Numbered from the stretch's first letter, positions 45,736 through 54,846 are shown. The stretch: DNA of 64,000 nt from Caproicibacterium argilliputei (GCF_029211325.2 NZ_CP135996.1:310001-374000), one strand, 5' to 3'. A program made the numbers and translations. Notes: generated by a model from the sequence alone, not told the origin.

Positions 45736-46689
45736 ATGATCGAGATAGAAAAGCCCAAAATTGAAACTGCAGACGTATCTGATGACGGCAACTACGGCAA
45801 GTTCGTTGTGGCTCCGCTGGAGCGCGGCTTCGGCACGACTCTCGGCAACAGCCTGCGGCGTGTGCTGCTTTCCTCCCTTCCAGGCGTGGCGCCCACGTCC
45901 ATTAAAATTGACGGCGTGGTGCACGAATTTTCTACCGTGCCTGGCGTGAAGGAAGACGTTACAGAGATCGTTCTGAACATCAAGAACCTTACGGCAAAGC
46001 TGCACTGCGACGGCCCCAAAACCGTTGAAATTTGTGCGGAAGGTCCCTGTGAGGTCACGGCGGATTCTATCAAGTGTGACAGCGAAGTCGAGATACTCAA
46101 CCCCGACCTGCACATTGCAACTTTGGGCGAGGGCGCAAAGCTGTATATGGAGATCACGCTGGATAAAGGGCGTGGATACGTCCCCTCCGACCGCAACAAG
46201 CAGAACATGACCGCCAATGTGATTGGCGATATCCCCGTAGATTCGATCTACACCCCGGTGTACCGGGTAAACTTCAGCGTGGAGAATGCCCGTGTCGGTC
46301 AGCGCATCGATTATGATAAGCTGACCCTTGAGGTATGGACGAACGGCGTCATTACTGCCCAGGAGGCGGTTTCTCTGGCGGCGAAGTTCCTCACCGAGCA
46401 TCTCAACCTCTTCGTAAACCTGTCTGATAAAGGCAGCAATGCGGAGATTATGGTGGAGAAGGACGACAAGGACAAGGAAAAGGTGCTCGAAATGACCATC
46501 GAAGAGCTGGATTTGTCTGTACGTTCCTTTAACTGCCTGAAGCGCGCTGGTATCAACACGGTGGGTGACCTTGTCAACAAGTCTGAAGAGGACATGATGA
46601 AGGTACGCAACCTTGGACGTAAATCGCTGGAAGAGGTCATCTGGAAGATGGCTTCTCTTGGATACAATCTGCGCAAGGAAGATGAATAA
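45736..46689 (+). CDS. rpoA: RNA polymerase subunit alpha
   Basis: 317 aa. Alpha-NTD dimerisation region (about 1-230): [20 protein letters not shown] is the hallmark. Linker about 231-250 is acidic and Lys-rich. Alpha-CTD (about 255-317) with [20 protein letters not shown] and [15 protein letters not shown] contacts UP elements and activators. Confidence 0.97.
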   Translation: MIEIEKPKIETADVSDDGNYGKFVVAPLERGFGTTLGNSLRRVLLSSLPGVAPTSIKIDGVVHEFSTVPGVKEDVTEIVLNIKNLTAKLHCDGPKTVEICAEGPCEVTADSIKCDSEVEILNPDLHIATLGEGAKLYMEITLDKGRGYVPSDRNKQNMTANVIGDIPVDSIYTPVYRVNFSVENARVGQRIDYDKLTLEVWTNGVITAQEAVSLAAKFLTEHLNLFVNLSDKGSNAEIMVEKDDKDKEKVLEMTIEELDLSVRSFNCLKRAGINTVGDLVNKSEEDMMKVRNLGRKSLEEVIWKMASLGYNLRKEDE

Positions 46690-46725
46690 TTTCCCTATCC
46701 CCATAGGTTAAAGGAGTGACATTCG

Positions 46726-47118
46726 ATGCCAGGAACCAGAAAGCTCGGCAGAGCGACAGACAGCCGCACCGCGATGCTGCGTGCCATGGTAACCTTTCTC
46801 TTAGAGAACGGCAAGATCGAAACGACCGTCACTCGCGCCAAGGAGGTTCGCTCCATGGCCGAGAAGATGATCACGATCGCAAAAGAAGACACGCTGCACA
46901 ACCGCCGCATGGTAATGGCTTTCATTACGAAAGAAGCGGTTGCCAACAAGCTGTTTACCGAAATTGCGCCGCAGTATAAAGAGCGCAACGGCGGTTACAC
47001 CCGCATTGCGAAAATCGGGCCGCGCCGCGGCGACGCCGCTGAAATGGCGATTATTGAGCTGATGCCGGTAGAAACAGCAGCGCCTGCTGCCGAAGCTGCC
47101 CCCGCAGAAAGCAAGTAA
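46726..47118 (+). CDS. rplQ: 50S ribosomal protein L17
   Basis: 130 aa, bL17. [20 protein letters not shown] and [20 protein letters not shown] are diagnostic. A short Ala/Glu-rich tail follows the conserved end. Last gene of the ribosomal supercluster. Confidence 0.97.
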   Translation: MPGTRKLGRATDSRTAMLRAMVTFLLENGKIETTVTRAKEVRSMAEKMITIAKEDTLHNRRMVMAFITKEAVANKLFTEIAPQYKERNGGYTRIAKIGPRRGDAAEMAIIELMPVETAAPAAEAAPAESK

Positions 47119-47136
47119 ACACCACATTTTTATACA

Positions 47137-47178
47137 AAGAAAAGGACTGCTGTTTTGTAAAACAGCAGTCCTTTTTGT
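47137..47178. terminator. Terminator of the alpha operon
   Basis: A perfect 17-base stem (AAAAGGACTGCTGTTTT / AAAACAGCAGTCCTTTT) with a 3-base loop and T-run on both strands. It also ends the converging 57-aa gene. Confidence 0.92.
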
Positions 47179-47179
47179 T

Positions 47180-47353
47180 TTAGCTTTTGCTGACGAAATC
47201 CGGGAAAAAGGCGTCTGGATTTTGTTTAAACGCCTCCACGGGGTTTGCGGAAAGGGGCTCGGCGGCTTCCGCACTGCCGGAAAACTGCTGACGCAGCCAG
47301 TCCGGCAGGGGGTTTTCCGTTGGGTTTTTGCAGTTATAAACTTTTGTTTCCAT
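47180..47353 (-). CDS. Small hypothetical protein
   Basis: 57 aa, METKVYNCKNPTENPLPDWL start, Pro/Phe-rich, no membrane segment. ATG 47353 has GGAGGTG about 7 bases upstream, and the gene ends at the shared terminator, so it is likely translated. Family not recognised. Confidence 0.55.
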   Translation of the reverse strand: METKVYNCKNPTENPLPDWLRQQFSGSAEAAEPLSANPVEAFKQNPDAFFPDFVSKS

Positions 47354-47405
47354 TGTAAACACCTCCGCAATATTGTATGCGCAGGCGGGAAAATGATTGC
47401 AGAAC

Positions 47406-48440
47406 TTACAGTGCGGAAATTGCCGAGCAAAGCGCGTTTACAGCTGTGTCGGTGCTTGCCCAGCTTGTACAGATGCGCACTTCCGTGTGGCTGGCGTCCG
47501 GTTTGCAGATTGGAGAGAAGGTAAAATTCTGCTCCAATTTGGCAAGCGCGGTGTCGGGAAAGACGAAAAACTGCTGGTTGGTCGGCGAATCAACCGCCAT
47601 GGGAAGTCCCTTTTCCAGACAAGTGCGGCGAATTTGCAGGGCAAGCCGGTCGGCGTGCTGCCCAATTTGCAGATAAAGGCTGTTCCGCAGCAGCGTGTCA
47701 AACTGGATGCCCAGCAGACGGCCTTTTGCCAGCATACCGCCGCGCTGCTTGATGTTGTAGCGAAAGTCCTTTTTCAGGGAATCGTTTGTAATGACAACTG
47801 CCTCGCCAAATAATGCGCCTGCCTTTGTACCACCGATGTAAAAAACATCGCACAGGCGCGCAAGGTTGCCAAGCGTCAAGTCTGTGCCCTCTGCGGCAAG
47901 GCCGTATGCCAGCCGTGCACCGTCTAAAAACAGGGGCAGCCCATACGTGTCGCAGACAGCACGGAGTGCCTCCAGTTCGTGCAGGGTGTAAAGTGTGCCG
48001 GTTTCAGTGGGGTGGGAAATGTACACGATTCCGGGCTGCACCGTATGCTCTCTGGAGCTATCATCAAAGTGTGCTTTGCAGAGTGCCCGCAGGTCCTGTG
48101 CGTCCATTTTTCCGTTGTGCGGCGGCAGTGTCAGCACTTTGTGTCCGGCAGCTTCAATGGCGCCGGTTTCGTGTACGGCAATGTGCCCCTCGCTGACCGC
48201 TACGGCACCCTGCCACGGGCGCAGGGCGGCAGCGATAACCGTTGTGTTGGCTTGTGTGCCGCCCACCAGAAAGTGGACATCTGCCTTCGGTGCTTCGCAT
48301 ATCTGGCGAATCCGCGCCGCCGCGCGTGTGCAGTAGGGGTCCAGCCCGTAGCCGGGGGTTTGTTCCAGATTGGTTTTAGCAAGCGCCTGCAAAATCAGCG
48401 GGTGCGCACCCTCGCAGTAGTCACATTCAAAACGAAACAT
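47406..48440 (-). CDS. Low-specificity L-threonine aldolase (PLP beta-eliminating lyase family)
   Basis: 344 aa fold-type I PLP enzyme. FLVGGTQANTTVIAAAL binds cofactor phosphate, the Asp of LFLDGARLAYGL binds the pyridine nitrogen, and the Schiff-base lysine is in YIGGTKAGALFGEA. It cleaves L-threonine or L-allo-threonine to glycine and acetaldehyde. ATG has AAGGAGA 8 bases upstream. Alternative: another aldolase or lyase of the same family. Confidence 0.85.
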   Translation of the reverse strand: MFRFECDYCEGAHPLILQALAKTNLEQTPGYGLDPYCTRAAARIRQICEAPKADVHFLVGGTQANTTVIAAALRPWQGAVAVSEGHIAVHETGAIEAAGHKVLTLPPHNGKMDAQDLRALCKAHFDDSSREHTVQPGIVYISHPTETGTLYTLHELEALRAVCDTYGLPLFLDGARLAYGLAAEGTDLTLGNLARLCDVFYIGGTKAGALFGEAVVITNDSLKKDFRYNIKQRGGMLAKGRLLGIQFDTLLRNSLYLQIGQHADRLALQIRRTCLEKGLPMAVDSPTNQQFFVFPDTALAKLEQNFTFSPICKPDASHTEVRICTSWASTDTAVNALCSAISAL

Positions 48441-48507
48441 TCTGTATTCTCCTTGTTATTCAGTTGTACTTACTATACCATAAAATAGAGTAAGAAAACA
48501 GAGCAGG

Positions 48508-48536
48508 TTGACGCGCCTGCCGGAACGTGCTACAGT
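48508..48536 (+). promoter_or_regulatory. Promoter of the 98-aa hypothetical gene
   Basis: TTGACG at 48508-48513 and TACAGT at 48531-48536, 17-base spacer. The predicted transcript would start only about 6 bases before the ATG at 48550. Confidence 0.6.
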
Positions 48537-48549
48537 GCTAGTTGAAAGT

Positions 48550-48846
48550 ATGAACGAGGATGTGGAAAATGTGGAAAACCGGTTCGGAATACCGAAAGCA
48601 GACTACTTTACAGAGAACAGCAATTTTTACACAGGAAGCCTGCTGCCGTTTAATTACCGTATGGATGCAAGCGGTGACACCATTCAGGTGACGGTTTGGT
48701 ACGGCAAACTGTGCCTTGCCAAAAGCGAGCCTGCAGCCAGCAGAGAGTTTTCAAAGGACAGCGATGGCTGTGACAAAGCACTGGCATGGCTGGAGGAGCA
48801 GTATCAGGTCTGTATAAAACAGCAGGCTGCCGCAGAGGAAGCGTAA
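48550..48846 (+). CDS. Hypothetical protein, possibly near-leaderless
   Basis: 98 aa from ATG 48550 (MNEDVENVENRFGIPKADYF). A longer frame to 48508 overlaps the promoter. Acidic, soluble, C-terminal helix (KALAWLEEQYQVCIKQQ). No clear RBS; the close promoter suggests a very short leader. Family not recognised. A strong terminator follows. Confidence 0.6.
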   Translation: MNEDVENVENRFGIPKADYFTENSNFYTGSLLPFNYRMDASGDTIQVTVWYGKLCLAKSEPAASREFSKDSDGCDKALAWLEEQYQVCIKQQAAAEEA

Positions 48847-48890
48847 CAAATGCCGCCCGCTTCGAATGGAAGCAGGCGGCATTTGTTTTT
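48846..48890 (+). terminator. Terminator after the 98-aa gene
   Basis: Stem AAATGCCGCC...GGCGGCATTT with an inner CTTC/GAAG pairing, then GTTTTT. Overlaps the stop codon region. Confidence 0.85.
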
Positions 48891-49022
48891 CATGTGTTAC
48901 GCCGCGTTTGTGCGGTACAGTGCCGCTGCCGCAGGTGTAGCGCACTTTGGCGGGATGAGCAGCGCAAACGAACGTTTTTTTCGTCGAAAACTTGCAAAAG
49001 AAAAGAAAAAATTTTCAAATTA

Positions 49023-49053
49023 GGGAACATTTCCTCCCAACAAAGCGTGTTAC
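49023..49053 (+). promoter_or_regulatory. ECF-type promoter candidate (autoregulation)
   Basis: GGGAACATTT followed after about 16 bases by CGTGTTA resembles the AAC...CGT pattern of ECF sigma promoters. It lies just before the sigma gene, so self-regulation is plausible. Weak evidence. Confidence 0.3.
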
Positions 49054-49073
49054 AGGTGAAAGGAGGCGGAGAG

Positions 49074-49652
49074 ATGAAAAAAGAATTGCGTTCAGACGCG
49101 TTCCTGCAGGACGCGATGGAGCGCTGGGGCGATATGGTATATCGCCTTGCACTGGGACATACGCGAAACATCGCGGATGCTGAGGATATTTACCAGGATG
49201 TATTTTTGCGCTTGCTGCGGGATACCACAGACTTTCAAACAGAGGAGCATTTGAAAGCATGGCTGCTGCATGTGACACAGAACCGTTGCTGTGACCACGC
49301 ACGGCATTTGCAGCGGCACAGCACGCAGGAACTTCCTGCGTGTATTCCGGACAGCCCCCCTGACCCCGCCGCGGAGGAGCTGTGGCAGGCAGTGGCGGCT
49401 TTGCCACCCAAACAACTGACGGTGATTCACCTGTTTTACGAGGAAGGCCGCACGACAGAGCAAATTGCTTCGCTGCTGCACTGCCGCCCGGCTACCGTAC
49501 GCACCCGTTTGCACCGTGCGCGCAAGGCATTAAAACGATTGTTAGGAGGAGATCAGGATGAAGAGAGATTTGAACGAGTACGGCAGGCTGATGCACCAAG
49601 TATATGCGCCGCAGGAACTAAAGCAGCGCGTGCTGAAAGCAGCCGACCGTGA
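49074..49652 (+). CDS. ECF-type RNA polymerase sigma factor with C-terminal overlap
   Basis: 192 aa from ATG 49074 (AAGGAGGCGG upstream). Sigma-70 region 2: RLALGHTRNIADAEDIYQDV, then FLRLLRDTTDF. Region 4: LPPKQLTVIHLFYEEGRTTE, then IASLLHCRPATVRTRLHRAR. The conserved part ends near residue 161; the frame runs about 31 residues further (RQADAPSICAAGTKAARAES) and overlaps the next gene by 95 bases. This tail looks non-conserved, either a lost stop or a functional overlap. The downstream membrane protein is its probable anti-sigma. Confidence 0.88.
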   Translation: MKKELRSDAFLQDAMERWGDMVYRLALGHTRNIADAEDIYQDVFLRLLRDTTDFQTEEHLKAWLLHVTQNRCCDHARHLQRHSTQELPACIPDSPPDPAAEELWQAVAALPPKQLTVIHLFYEEGRTTEQIASLLHCRPATVRTRLHRARKALKRLLGGDQDEERFERVRQADAPSICAAGTKAARAESSRP

Positions 49653-50709
49653 ACGCGAAAAGCAGAAGCCGCCGGTGCCCGTTCGCTGGAAAAAGGCAGC
49701 CATGCGCACGTCAGCGGTGTGCTGTGCGCTGGCTCTCGTTGCGGGCGGCTTTGTCTTTTCCGGCGGTCAGCATTCGGCGGTGCCCACATCCGCGGGCAGT
49801 GCGCAAAGCGCAAGCTCAGCCGCCGCGCCCAAAAATACCTTTGACCTTGCGGTTTACGCGGCGGGTGTAAAACGGGAGAAAAAATCGACCGGTTCGTCAA
49901 CCTCCGGTCAAAATCCGCAAGCGCAAAATACAACGGTGAGATTGCTGGATTTTGGCTGGTCTTACCGCAGTGGCAACGGCCCAACGGCACCTTACGATGC
50001 CAAAACGCAGGATTGTCGGCTGGAAAACTATGAGTTTGACAAGGCGTACAATGAGTTTCAGTATGGTTTAAATGTGGCCTGCACGGGGAAAAACATCAAG
50101 AGTATTCAGTATTCATTCGACAATTCCGGACTGGCCAAAGGGCAGAGCGTCGATTTTGATATTTGGGAAACTGGAGCAGATGGTTCAGAAAGTGAGGCCT
50201 TTTCGCCGTCCTTTACAGTGTCGTACAGTGTGCAGAACAGTAAGTCGTTAGACCGCAGCATTCGCATTAAAATGCCGATTCCGGCAGAGGAGGCAAAAGC
50301 TTGGATACAATCTTACGACTTTCATGAGCCAATCAAGACAGAAGCAGAAAAAAAGCAGTATGAAGCGCAGTTTGAACCACGCATAGACGCATATGAATAT
50401 CAGCTTGCACAGGTTCTGGCGCAGTCCCGCTTGGTCATGACAGCGACATTCACAGATGGAACCAAGCAGACGAAAAAGTATCGGATTGCGCCGGTGTCAC
50501 GGGAGGCTTTTTTGCAACGAAGGGAGCAGGATAGAAAAATATGTGATCAGTGGAGTAAGGAATGTGACAAATATCCGTGTGATAAGTCGGGACACCGGAC
50601 ACCGGAGAATCAAGCGGCATATGATAAAATGGCCAAAAAATATTCGACAGAGAGACAAGCTTATACCGCCGCACACCCGCTGTTTATGCTCACACAGGTC
50701 AGCGGCTGA
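49558..50709 (+). CDS. Membrane-anchored putative anti-sigma factor
   Basis: 383 aa. Cytosolic N-terminus (about 1-45), one membrane segment (about 46-68), then a Ser/Ala/Gln-rich linker and a large extracytoplasmic domain with many Tyr/Lys. A short RLMHQVYAPQELKQRVLKAA segment resembles the N-terminal helix of DUF4179-type anti-sigma proteins. ATG 49558 has TAGGAGGAG upstream. Gene order sigma then membrane protein supports the role. The signal sensed is unknown. Confidence 0.65.
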   Translation: MKRDLNEYGRLMHQVYAPQELKQRVLKAADREREKQKPPVPVRWKKAAMRTSAVCCALALVAGGFVFSGGQHSAVPTSAGSAQSASSAAAPKNTFDLAVYAAGVKREKKSTGSSTSGQNPQAQNTTVRLLDFGWSYRSGNGPTAPYDAKTQDCRLENYEFDKAYNEFQYGLNVACTGKNIKSIQYSFDNSGLAKGQSVDFDIWETGADGSESEAFSPSFTVSYSVQNSKSLDRSIRIKMPIPAEEAKAWIQSYDFHEPIKTEAEKKQYEAQFEPRIDAYEYQLAQVLAQSRLVMTATFTDGTKQTKKYRIAPVSREAFLQRREQDRKICDQWSKECDKYPCDKSGHRTPENQAAYDKMAKKYSTERQAYTAAHPLFMLTQVSG

Positions 50710-50787
50710 GTCCAAACCAAGCAAATACAACTGCCCTTTGTTTTTTAGAGGCAGCCCGCCGGGAGAGCTGCAGGAAGCGCACCTAAT

Positions 50788-50833
50788 AAAAGACAGAGCC
50801 GCCTGTAAATTTTGCAGGCGGCTCTGTCTTTTT
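50788..50833. terminator. Terminator between anti-sigma gene and metY
   Basis: Stem AAGACAGAGCCGCCTG / CAGGCGGCTCTGTCTT with a 9-base loop and T-runs on both strands, between convergent genes. Confidence 0.9.
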
Positions 50834-50839
50834 GGGTCT

Positions 50840-52144
50840 TTATTGAATGGCTTGGAACGCAGCATCCAAAGCGGCAATCAAGTCTTCAACCCGCTCAATG
50901 CCGATGGAAAGCCGGATGGTATTCGGCTTAATGCCCTGATCCAACAGTTCCTCTTCGGTCAGCTGCGAATGGGTGGTGCTGGCGGGATGGATAACCAGCG
51001 ACTTGACGTCCGCCACATTGGCAAGCAGGGAGAAAATGGGCAGATGGTCAATGAAATTCTGCGCGGTTTCTGCGTCGCCTTTAATCTCAAAGGTGAAAAT
51101 GGAACCGCCGCCGTTCGGGAAGTACTTCAAATACAACTGGTGGCTGGGGTCACTTTCCAGGGACGGATGGTGCACCGCCTCTACCTGCGGGTGCTGGGAA
51201 AGATAAGATACAATCTTCAGCGCATTCTGTACATGGCGCTCTACCCGCAGCGAGAGAGTTTCCAATCCCTGCAGGAACAGGAACGCGTGAAACGGCGAAA
51301 GCGTTGCGCCGGTGTCACGCAGCAGAATGGCACGCACATAGGTGACAAAGGCGGCGGCGCCGGCGGCATCTACAAATGAAATGCCGTGATAGCTGGGATT
51401 TGCTTCGGAAATCCACGGGAACTTACCGGAGCCTTTCCAGTCAAAGTGACCGCCGTCCACAATCACGCCGCCGATGGCGGTTCCGTGGCCGCCAATGAAT
51501 TTGGTAGCAGAGTGCACCACGATGTCTGCGCCGTATTCGATGGGGCGCACCAGGTAGGGGGTTGCAAAGGTAGAGTCTACAACCAGCGGAATGTGGTGCC
51601 GGTGGGCGATTGCCGCCACCGCTTCGATGTCAATAATGTTGCAGTTCGGGTTGCCGAGTGTTTCAATGAGAATCGCCTTGGTGTTCGGCTGAATCGCCGC
51701 TTCAAAGGAGCCTTCCTCCTCCGGATCCACAAAGGTGGCGGTAATGCCGGAAGTCAGCGGAAGGGTGTGGGCGAGCAGGTCATAGGTTCCGCCGTAGATG
51801 GTTTTTGCCGCCACAATGTGTTCGCCGCTGCGCGCCAGGGCGGAAAGTGCATAGTTGATTGCCGCAGCGCCGGATGCGACTGCTACGGCGCCGGCGCCGC
51901 CCTCCAGTGCGTTGATGCGTTCCTCAAAAACGCCCTGTGTTGTGTTGGTCAGTCTGCCGTAAATATTGCCGGGGTCGCGCAGACCGAAACGGTCTGCGGC
52001 GTGCTTGGAGTTATGAAAGACGTAAGAAGTTGTTGCGTAAATAGGCACAGCGCGCGAATCGGTTGCCGGGTCGGCGTGCTCCTGCCCGATGTGTACTTGT
52101 TTGGTTTCAAATCCCCATGTTTTAGAATCTCTGATATCTGCCAT
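50840..52144 (-). CDS. metY: O-acetylhomoserine aminocarboxypropyltransferase (sulfhydrylase)
   Basis: 434 aa PLP enzyme of the Cys/Met metabolism family. Starts at ATG 52144 with AGGAGGTAA upstream; the longer frame to 52381 would cover the leader ORF. Marks: [40 protein letters not shown], catalytic lysine in [19 protein letters not shown], and C-terminal [16 protein letters not shown]. It makes homocysteine (or methionine) from O-acetylhomoserine and sulfide or methanethiol. A LysR gene is upstream, so sulfur-dependent control is likely. Confidence 0.94.
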   Translation of the reverse strand: MADIRDSKTWGFETKQVHIGQEHADPATDSRAVPIYATTSYVFHNSKHAADRFGLRDPGNIYGRLTNTTQGVFEERINALEGGAGAVAVASGAAAINYALSALARSGEHIVAAKTIYGGTYDLLAHTLPLTSGITATFVDPEEEGSFEAAIQPNTKAILIETLGNPNCNIIDIEAVAAIAHRHHIPLVVDSTFATPYLVRPIEYGADIVVHSATKFIGGHGTAIGGVIVDGGHFDWKGSGKFPWISEANPSYHGISFVDAAGAAAFVTYVRAILLRDTGATLSPFHAFLFLQGLETLSLRVERHVQNALKIVSYLSQHPQVEAVHHPSLESDPSHQLYLKYFPNGGGSIFTFEIKGDAETAQNFIDHLPIFSLLANVADVKSLVIHPASTTHSQLTEEELLDQGIKPNTIRLSIGIERVEDLIAALDAAFQAIQ

Positions 52145-52184
52145 AATAGTTACCTCCTGCGGCTGACCGCTGCTGTTTTTTGTT

Positions 52185-52301
52185 TTATTTCGGAAGAGAA
52201 CGCCTTGCGGGGCGCCGGCACATTCGGTTCCGGCTGAGCAGTACGGAATAGCCGGTGCGGTCTTTCCGCGGGTCGAGTCTGCTTTTATGGTTGTTTCGCA
52301 C
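52185..52301 (-). CDS. Basic 38-aa leader ORF upstream of metY
   Basis: GTG 52301 to TAA 52185, with GGAGGAGG 8 bases before the GTG, as strong an RBS as any in the window. The product (VRNNHKSRLDPRKDRTGYSV, then LLSRNRMCRRPARRSLPK) has 11 Arg and 4 Lys among 38 residues and a single Cys. It precedes metY by 40 bases in a different frame. It may be a regulatory uORF, e.g. responding to Cys or Arg-tRNA supply, or a small functional peptide. The family is not one I can name with certainty. Confidence 0.55.
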   Translation of the reverse strand: MRNNHKSRLDPRKDRTGYSVLLSRNRMCRRPARRSLPK

Positions 52302-52331
52302 GGCTGTTTCCTCCTCCCTGATGTTAACAAT

Positions 52332-52361
52332 ATGGTACGGCAGGAACGGCTTTTTGTCCAA
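52332..52361 (-). promoter_or_regulatory. Promoter of the leader ORF-metY unit
   Basis: Minus-strand TTGGAC followed after about 18 bases by TACCAT, close upstream of the leader ORF RBS. Moderate match. Confidence 0.4.
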
Positions 52362-52431
52362 TACAGGAAAGTGATAGGCAATCATTGATTATTCCTATAA
52401 GTTTAATCAGCATGAATCCGCAAAGCGGTTT

Positions 52432-53367
52432 TCACGCTTCCGGCGCTGCGTGTGCGTTCAGGTAGGTTTCAATGTTCTGAATGTACAGGCTGCCCATTTG
52501 GCTCAGCAAAACATTTTTTCGCACGATGTACCCGATTTCCATAACGCTGTTGGGATTTAAGTCATCGGCTTCAAACGGTACAGCGGCAAAATCGGTGCCG
52601 TTCAGCTCCTCACAGATGATACCGGAGCAAAGGGTGTAGCCGTTGAGACCGACCATCAGGTTCAGCATGGTGGCGCGGTCACACGCTTTAATGGTGCGTG
52701 GATACTCATTCATGCTGAGAATTTCCTCGGCAAAATAAAAGGAACTGTTGTCGCCCTGCTCAAAGGAAAGGCAGGGGTAGGGGTCCAGCTGCGAAAAATG
52801 GATGGAAGGCTCCTTAGCCAGCGGGTGTCCCTTCCACAGGTACACGTATGCCCTGCAGTCAATCAGCTTGTGGAACTCCAGATTGTTGGACGTGAGCAGT
52901 TTCCGGATGGCTTTGCGGTTAAAGTCGCTCAGATACAGGATGCCGATTTCGCTTTTCAGGGTGCTGACATCGCGAATCACATCCTGTGTTTTCGCTTCAC
53001 GGATGGCAAATTCGTACTTGGAGGTGTCAAACGCCTTGACCATCTCGACAAACGCTTTGACCGCGAAGGAATAATGCTGGGTAGAAACGCCGAATTTCTT
53101 TTTGAGGCTGCTGTTTTTTCCAAATTTCTCAAGCAGGTTTTCGTACTGACTGTACACCTGGCGCGCGTACAGCAGAAACTCTGCCCCGTCGTTGGTCAGT
53201 GTGACGCCTTTGCCGCTGCGGTTAAAAAGGGTGATGCCGATTTCTTTTTCAACTTCCTGAATGGCGCTGGTCAGCGAGGGCTGGGAAACATAGAGCTGCT
53301 CGGCTGCTTTATTGAAAGAGCCAGCCTGCGAAATGGTGATAAGATAATGAATTTGCTGTAAGGTCAT
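52432..53367 (-). CDS. LysR-family transcriptional regulator
   Basis: 311 aa. N-terminal winged helix: MTLQQIHYLITISQAGSFNK, then AAEQLYVSQPSLTSAIQEVE and FNRSGKGVTLT. The C-terminal effector domain is periplasmic-binding-protein-like. ATG follows AAAGGAG. Between metY and patB, so it probably governs sulfur amino acid genes; a CysB/MetR-like effector is an inference. A good symmetric LysR site lies at 53490-53508. Confidence 0.9.
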   Translation of the reverse strand: MTLQQIHYLITISQAGSFNKAAEQLYVSQPSLTSAIQEVEKEIGITLFNRSGKGVTLTNDGAEFLLYARQVYSQYENLLEKFGKNSSLKKKFGVSTQHYSFAVKAFVEMVKAFDTSKYEFAIREAKTQDVIRDVSTLKSEIGILYLSDFNRKAIRKLLTSNNLEFHKLIDCRAYVYLWKGHPLAKEPSIHFSQLDPYPCLSFEQGDNSSFYFAEEILSMNEYPRTIKACDRATMLNLMVGLNGYTLCSGIICEELNGTDFAAVPFEADDLNPNSVMEIGYIVRKNVLLSQMGSLYIQNIETYLNAHAAPEA

Positions 53368-53489
53368 AAAAGGTCTCTCCTTTTCAGGGCTTTTCCTGTT
53401 TTTTCTGCAAGCAAAGCATAGCAGATTTGCCGCACAAAATGCAACCGCCCTGCTTACAAAGGACTGTACTAATAGAAATGTTTCGAGTG

Positions 53490-53508
53490 TTTATACAATT
53501 TGTATAAA
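53490..53508. promoter_or_regulatory. 19-base palindrome, LysR-type operator
   Basis: TTTATACAA-T-TTGTATAAA, perfect 9-base arms around one base, containing a T-N11-A core. It sits in the 252-base divergent region between the LysR gene and patB, about 50 bases upstream of the patB -35. Confidence 0.65.
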
Positions 53509-53557
53509 ATGGGCAGTGCAGACGTGTTCCTGTGCAGGTGCAACGAAAAATTAAACA

Positions 53558-53586
53558 TTGACAAGCTTCTTTCGGACAGGTAACAT
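53558..53586 (+). promoter_or_regulatory. Promoter of patB
   Basis: TTGACA at 53558-53563 and TAACAT at 53581-53586 with a 17-base spacer. Confidence 0.75.
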
Positions 53587-53619
53587 ATATTTTGTAGACA
53601 GCGAAGGGAGCAGCGAAGA

Positions 53620-54801
53620 ATGCGGTATGATTTTTCCTCAAAAGTAGAACGCCGGAATACGGGTTCTTATAAATGGGACGAGATGTACAGAAAAAAGCCG
53701 GATGTTTCACCGGACACCATCCCCTTTTCCGTGGCGGATATGGAACTGATGAATCCTCCGGAAATCATTATGGGACTGCAGAGTTTTTTGGACTCTGCAG
53801 TGCTGGGTTACACGGGCATGACGCCGGCGTACCGGCAGGCGGTTGTCAGCTGGATGAAGCGCCACCACGGCTGGGAACCGCAGGAGAGTTGGATGGTTAC
53901 CTCACCGGGTGTGGTGCCGGCTTTCTTCAATGCGGTGCGGGCGTTTACCGAACCGGGCGACGGCGTGATTCTAATGCCGCCGGTGTATTATCCCTTTTTG
54001 GGCGCGATTGAAAAAAACGGCCGCACCGCGGTCGAAAACCCGCTGCTGCTGCAGGGCAGCCGCTACACCATTGACTTTGCGGATTTGGAGCGGAAAGCGC
54101 GGGACCCGAAAAACAAGCTGCTGCTTTTCTGCAGTCCGCACAATCCGGTCGGGCGCGTATGGAGCAAGGAGGAACTGTGCCGCGTTGCGGAAATCTGCCT
54201 TGCAAATCACGTGTTTGTGGTTTCCGATGAGATTCACTCGGATCTGCTGCTGCCCGGTGTGGAGCACACGGTGTTTGCCACACTGTCCGAAGAAGCGGCG
54301 CAGAACTGTATCGTTTGTACCGCACCGAGCAAGACCTTTAATCTGGCGGGAATGCAGACTTCTAATATTTTTATTCCCAATGCGGAGCGCCGTAAACGCT
54401 TTGAGCAGGAATTTGCAAAGGCAGCCATGGGCGGCGTCGGCATTCTCGGTTTGAAAGCCTGCCAGATTGCATACACGGAGTGTGATGAGTGGCTGCGGCA
54501 GCTTTGTGAGCTGCTGCAGCAGAACCACGAGCTGGTGCGGGACTTTATGGCGCAGAACCTGCCGCAGGTCAAGGTGTTTCCGCTGGAGGGCACGTATCTG
54601 CAGTGGATGGACTTCCGCGGCTTGGGCATGGACTACAGGGAACTGGAAACGTTCATGCAGCAGAAAGCAGAATGGTTTCTGGACGAAGGTTATGTGTTTG
54701 GAAAAGAGGGGCGCGGCTTTGAGCGATTGAACCTTGCGTGCCCCACAGCGGTGCTGCAGGAGGCGCTGGAACGCCTGCTGGACGCCCTGCAGAACGCCTG
54801 A
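53620..54801 (+). CDS. PatB/MalY-type cystathionine beta-lyase
   Basis: 393 aa PLP fold-type I enzyme of the MalY/PatB class: IPFSVADMELMNPPEI near the N-terminus, YTGMTPAYRQAVVSWMKRHH, SPHNPVGRVWSKEEL, DEIHSDLLLPG, and the Schiff-base lysine in APSKTFNLAGMQ. It cleaves C-S bonds (cystathionine, cysteine), giving homocysteine or H2S plus pyruvate and ammonia. AAGGGAG RBS. With MetY and LysR it forms a sulfur amino acid locus. Confidence 0.9.
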   Translation: MRYDFSSKVERRNTGSYKWDEMYRKKPDVSPDTIPFSVADMELMNPPEIIMGLQSFLDSAVLGYTGMTPAYRQAVVSWMKRHHGWEPQESWMVTSPGVVPAFFNAVRAFTEPGDGVILMPPVYYPFLGAIEKNGRTAVENPLLLQGSRYTIDFADLERKARDPKNKLLLFCSPHNPVGRVWSKEELCRVAEICLANHVFVVSDEIHSDLLLPGVEHTVFATLSEEAAQNCIVCTAPSKTFNLAGMQTSNIFIPNAERRKRFEQEFAKAAMGGVGILGLKACQIAYTECDEWLRQLCELLQQNHELVRDFMAQNLPQVKVFPLEGTYLQWMDFRGLGMDYRELETFMQQKAEWFLDEGYVFGKEGRGFERLNLACPTAVLQEALERLLDALQNA

Positions 54802-54805
54802 ACAA

Positions 54806-54846
54806 GAAAAAACTGCCGCATGGAAAAACCATGCGGCAGTTTTTTG
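54806..54846. terminator. Bidirectional terminator between patB and rnpB
   Basis: Stem AAAAAACTGCCGCATGG / CCATGCGGCAGTTTTTT with a 5-base loop. T-runs on both strands; it ends patB and the 3' end of rnpB. Confidence 0.93.

Noticed and set aside
52185..52385. 66-aa version of the metY leader ORF
   Set aside because: Upstream ATG has no RBS and overlaps the promoter; GTG 52301 with GGAGGAGG is the credible start.
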